The notes under the pieces: generated by a model
The model's database searches: none
What the model saw: only the letters and a program-made list of their open reading frames with translations
What the model was told of the DNA's origin: nothing
Position numbers and translations under genes: made by a program
Assembly (NCBI GenBank): GCA_041398905.1
Contig: JAWKTV010000002.1
Location: 310,001 to 374,000, forward strand
DNA: 64,000 nt
Direction: 5' to 3'
Origin: JAWKTV01 sp041398905
GTDB taxonomy: Bacteria > Planctomycetota > Planctomycetia > Planctomycetales > Planctomycetaceae
Shown here: positions 61,386 through 64,000 of the stretch, in pieces
Position numbering within the stretch: the stretch's first letter is position 1
Layout of the letters: the number at the start of each line of letters is the position of its first letter

Positions 61386-62159
61386 ATGCACCTGCACCTC
61401 GAACACCGCGTTGCCGTCGTCACCGGCGGGGCCAGCGGCATCGGCCGCGCGACCGTTGAACTCCTGCGGGCGGAAGGTGCCCGCGTCGCCACGTTCGATG
61501 TCCATCCTGATCCCGATGTCGACCACTCGCACGGCGTCGACATCCGCGACCTCGCCGGATTGAATGCCGCCGCCGATGCCGTCGAGTCGCAACTCGGACC
61601 GATCGACATCCTCATTCACTGCGCCGCCATCGGGTCGGGCAAGTTCGGATTCCCGTTCGACAACCTGCACCCGGACGATTGGCGGGCCGTGCTGGAAATC
61701 AATGTCCTGGGCATGACGAACGTCGCGCATGTGTTTGGCCCGCGGCTTCGAGTGCGAGGCTGCGGGGTGATGTTGTTCGTCGCGTCCGTCGCCGGGCAGA
61801 TCGGCTCGCAGACCGACCCACCCTACAGTGCCTCGAAAGCGGCGAATATCAACTTCGCGCAATGTCTCGCGAAGGACCTCGCTCCGCACGGAGTCCGCGT
61901 CAACACCATCTGCCCCGGCATGGTGCAAACGCCGCTCAACCGCGGCGTCTGGCAGGCCTGGCACGATCAGCAGCCGGAGAATCAGCGACTCACCTATGAC
62001 GAATGGGCCGGTGCGAAGGTCCGGCAGGTTGTCCCGCTGGGACGCTGGCAAACCCCGGCGGACGTCGCCAACATGCTCGCCTTTCTCGCCTCCGACCGAG
62101 CGGCAAACGTCACCGGGCAGACCATCAACGTCGACGGCGGCTTCGTGATGCACTGGTGA
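61386..62159 (+). CDS. Short-chain dehydrogenase/reductase
   Basis: 257 residues, classical SDR: cofactor motif TGGASGIG, acidic residue FDVHPD after the second strand favouring NAD(H), the CAAIG segment, catalytic Ser/Tyr/Lys in VASVAGQ and YSASKAAN, and NVDGGF near the C-terminus. The substrate cannot be deduced. The start is ATG 61386; an open frame extends upstream without domain sequence. Confidence 0.93.
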   Translation: MHLHLEHRVAVVTGGASGIGRATVELLRAEGARVATFDVHPDPDVDHSHGVDIRDLAGLNAAADAVESQLGPIDILIHCAAIGSGKFGFPFDNLHPDDWRAVLEINVLGMTNVAHVFGPRLRVRGCGVMLFVASVAGQIGSQTDPPYSASKAANINFAQCLAKDLAPHGVRVNTICPGMVQTPLNRGVWQAWHDQQPENQRLTYDEWAGAKVRQVVPLGRWQTPADVANMLAFLASDRAANVTGQTINVDGGFVMHW

Positions 62160-62403
62160 CGCTCCCCGCGCCCTCACGAGTACCCCCCGGGGCAACCCGG
62201 CACCACTGTCCACGGAGCGGCGGGGGTGCCCCGCGACATCAGTAGCCCCCGAAGTTGCAGGCGTAGTTACCGGAGACATCCTGCGGAGCGCCGCCGCCCC
62301 GCCTCAGTTGAATCACCGGGTCTCCCTGCGACGATGGGACACCCGATCGACTACGATGGATCAGCGTTCATCTGACCTCCTGCAATCTCGCCGCGCGTCC
62401 TTT

Positions 62404-63174
62404 ATGCTCACCCTCCGCAACCCTCACAGTGTGCTCGCCGCGATCGAACGACGGCCGCGCGATGTCGCTGAAATTCGCCTGACGCGTTCCCAGCCTCAAG
62501 ATGCCTGGCAACGAGTCGTCGAAGCGGCCGCGGCCAACGGTATCGCGGTGCATGTTCAGCGTGGAGGCGGCCCGGGACGACGCGTACCCCGAGGAGAAGA
62601 GGGAGGCCGCAGCCCGTCCGCGGAAGCCTTGGTGCGAGACCTCCCACCGACAGACCTGCGCGACTTGTTCCAGCGTCCCGCTTCCCCGGCGAGCGGCGAC
62701 ACCCCGTCCCCGCCGACACGCCTGTGGCTGGCCCTCGATCAAGTGCAGGATCCGCACAACCTCGGAGCGGTGTTTCGCTCGGCCGCCTTCTTCGGGGTGC
62801 AGGGGATCGTGCTGACGCGACATCACTCGGCACCGATGACCGGGACCGTCTACGACGTCGCCTCGGGCGGCGCGGAATCGGTCCCGTATGCGCTCGAAGC
62901 CAACCTGCATCGCGCGCTCACCCTCGCCAAGGAGGCTGGGCTGTGGGTTCTGGGCACCTCCGAACATGCCAGCCAGTCGCTGTGGGACATCCCCCGCGAC
63001 CGCGACTGGCTTGTGGTTGTCGGCAACGAAGAGACCGGCATGCGCCGTCTCACCACCGAGACCTGCGACGAGGTCTGCACCATCGCTGCACGCGGCGCGA
63101 TCGGCTCGCTGAACGTCTCCGTGGCGACCGGCGCACTGCTCTCGGCGCTCAGTCGCCCCGCATCGGCAGGCTGA
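62404..63174 (+). CDS. TrmH/RlmB-family RNA 2'-O-methyltransferase
   Basis: 256 residues of the SPOUT class. An N-terminal substrate-binding part (LRNPHSVLAAIERRPRDVAEIRL) is followed by the knotted SAM-binding domain: LALDQVQDPHNLGAVFRSAA (motif 1), VVGNEETGMRR (motif 2) and IGSLNVSVATGALLSAL (motif 3). The likely target is 23S rRNA (Gm2251-type) or a tRNA. ATG 62404 matches the usual N-terminus; ATG 62356 is in frame and also possible. A linker of about 25 residues (GGGPGRRVPRGEEGGRSPS) is unusually long. Confidence 0.88.
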   Translation: MLTLRNPHSVLAAIERRPRDVAEIRLTRSQPQDAWQRVVEAAAANGIAVHVQRGGGPGRRVPRGEEGGRSPSAEALVRDLPPTDLRDLFQRPASPASGDTPSPPTRLWLALDQVQDPHNLGAVFRSAAFFGVQGIVLTRHHSAPMTGTVYDVASGGAESVPYALEANLHRALTLAKEAGLWVLGTSEHASQSLWDIPRDRDWLVVVGNEETGMRRLTTETCDEVCTIAARGAIGSLNVSVATGALLSALSRPASAG

Positions 63175-63195
63175 TACGATCGCGCCGATCACCCT

Positions 63196-64000
63196 TTACC
63201 GAATCAGGTTCGTCAGCTCCTCGAGAATCTCGGACGAAACCGTAATCGTTCTGGCGTTCGCGCTGAAGCCGCGCTGGGCGACAATCAGTCGAGTAAATTC
63301 CAGTGCGAGGTCGACATTCGATTGCTCGAGTTCACCGGCCCGGATCGTCCCGCGGCTGCCGGAGCGCGCGGTGCCAAGCTGTGGGTTGCCGCTGCTGGTC
63401 GACGACATGAAGTAGTTCTGTCCGATCCCTTCGAGTCCGTTCGGGTTGGAGAACTTGGCGATCGCCAACTGAGCAAGCGGAATGGTGCGGCCGTTGCTGG
63501 CGATTCCATCCACCTGCCCATCTCCGTTAACTCGAATCGACGTCAGGCTCCCGACGCCGAAGCCGTCCTGCGTGAGCGAGATGGAGGCTCCGGTGCTCAG
63601 CGATGTGATGCCGTCCGAGCCAGTGGAGGCACCGAAGTCGATCGTGATGGTCTGCGGCTCGTCTTGTCCGGCGAACTGAAACTCGAACGCGGGGTTGCCG
63701 AGTCCCGAGCCGGTGACGCGGGAGAAGCTGCCGTCGTCGTTGAAGACCAGCCCGGTCACCAGTCCGTCGATGATCGTCCCTTCCGACGACGGGAAGTCGG
63801 CCGTGAGCGTCCAGGTGTCATCGGCCTGTTTCTCGAAGGTGAGGTTGACGAGGTGGGCATCGCCGCGACCGTCGAAGAACTGGAACGCCCCCTCCACCGT
63901 ATCCGCATCCTTGCCGTTGCGGCTGGTGATGAACGGATTCGTCGTGAACTCCGACGCACCAACGTTGCCGACGGCGTCGCGGAGCGACAGGCTGAGGAAC
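63196..64000 (-). CDS. flgE: Flagellar hook protein FlgE-like, C-terminal part (5' end beyond window)
   Basis: The last ~268 residues of a flagellar hook/rod-type protein. The C-terminal end has the D0 helix signature (SNVDLALEFTRLIVAQRGFS, ANARTITVSSEILEELTNLI). Before it is the central domain (GDGSFSRVTGSGL, GASISLTQDGFGVGSLTSIR) and NGRTIPLAQLAIAKFSNPNGLEGIG. FlgE is the best fit by length; FlgF or FlgG remain possible. It is the only flagellar gene seen; the locus continues to the right. Confidence 0.88.
   Translation of the reverse strand, partial: FLSLSLRDAVGNVGASEFTTNPFITSRNGKDADTVEGAFQFFDGRGDAHLVNLTFEKQADDTWTLTADFPSSEGTIIDGLVTGLVFNDDGSFSRVTGSGLGNPAFEFQFAGQDEPQTITIDFGASTGSDGITSLSTGASISLTQDGFGVGSLTSIRVNGDGQVDGIASNGRTIPLAQLAIAKFSNPNGLEGIGQNYFMSSTSSGNPQLGTARSGSRGTIRAGELEQSNVDLALEFTRLIVAQRGFSANARTITVSSEILEELTNLIR

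Overview
The window is GC-rich chromosomal DNA, most likely from a planctomycete (phylum Planctomycetota). The evidence is the gene repertoire rather than any single marker: a Cys-rich surface protein with YTV-type repeats, a secreted Ig-like/DUF1549/DUF1553 protein, a secreted protein with haem-type CxxCH motifs, large exported PQQ-type beta-propeller proteins, two membrane-anchored Ser/Thr kinases, a PP2C phosphatase, a BlaI/M56 pair with a very large periplasmic part, and a parallel beta-helix protein. Genes are scattered on both strands, mostly singly or in pairs. No rRNA, complete tRNA, CRISPR array, phage or insertion sequence was found.

Layout. 0-3.5 kb: 5' part of pstS and a PhoR-type kinase (phosphate starvation), with holB divergent. 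3.5-11.5 kb: minus-strand parallel beta-helix protein, Ser/Thr kinase and a very large beta-propeller protein. 11.9-19 kb: CobW-type GTPase, Rieske ferredoxin, second Ser/Thr kinase, an exported protein and a haem-motif protein. 19.3-25.6 kb: a BlaI-type repressor with an M56 metallopeptidase fused to secretin/STN-like modules, a small basic/acidic protein and a PP2C phosphatase. 25.9-29.3 kb: sigma-54 response regulator and nadB. 29.5-33 kb: TAT-exported alpha/alpha-barrel repeat protein, then ECF sigma factor and anti-sigma factor. 33-37.9 kb: recQ, a 3-dehydroquinate-synthase-like cyclase, nusB and a DinB-like protein. 38-42.4 kb: a six-gene minus-strand cluster led by an ECF42-like sigma factor with YCII/DGPF, VOC, SnoaL-like, DUF1579 and DoxX genes. 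42.5-48 kb: small membrane protein, beta-propeller protein, GT39-type glycosyltransferase and the YTV-repeat surface protein. 48.1-55.3 kb: mutS, the DUF1549/DUF1553 protein and a secreted repeat protein. 56.2-64 kb: a membrane protein and two uncharacterised proteins, an esterase, an SDR oxidoreductase, rlmB-like methyltransferase and the end of a flagellar hook-type protein.

A striking property is the number of apparent frameshifts. At least ten genes (holB, beta-helix, kinase 1, large propeller, blaI, M56, anti-sigma, recQ, cyclase, nusB) continue recognisably in another frame, several of them more than once. Because core genes are hit, sequencing or assembly indels are the likeliest cause, and I give the reconstructed extents. 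The most interesting biology is the BlaI/M56-secretin-like system with a large dyad upstream, the ECF42 cluster with a shared upstream motif, and an in-frame palindromic insertion inside mutS.
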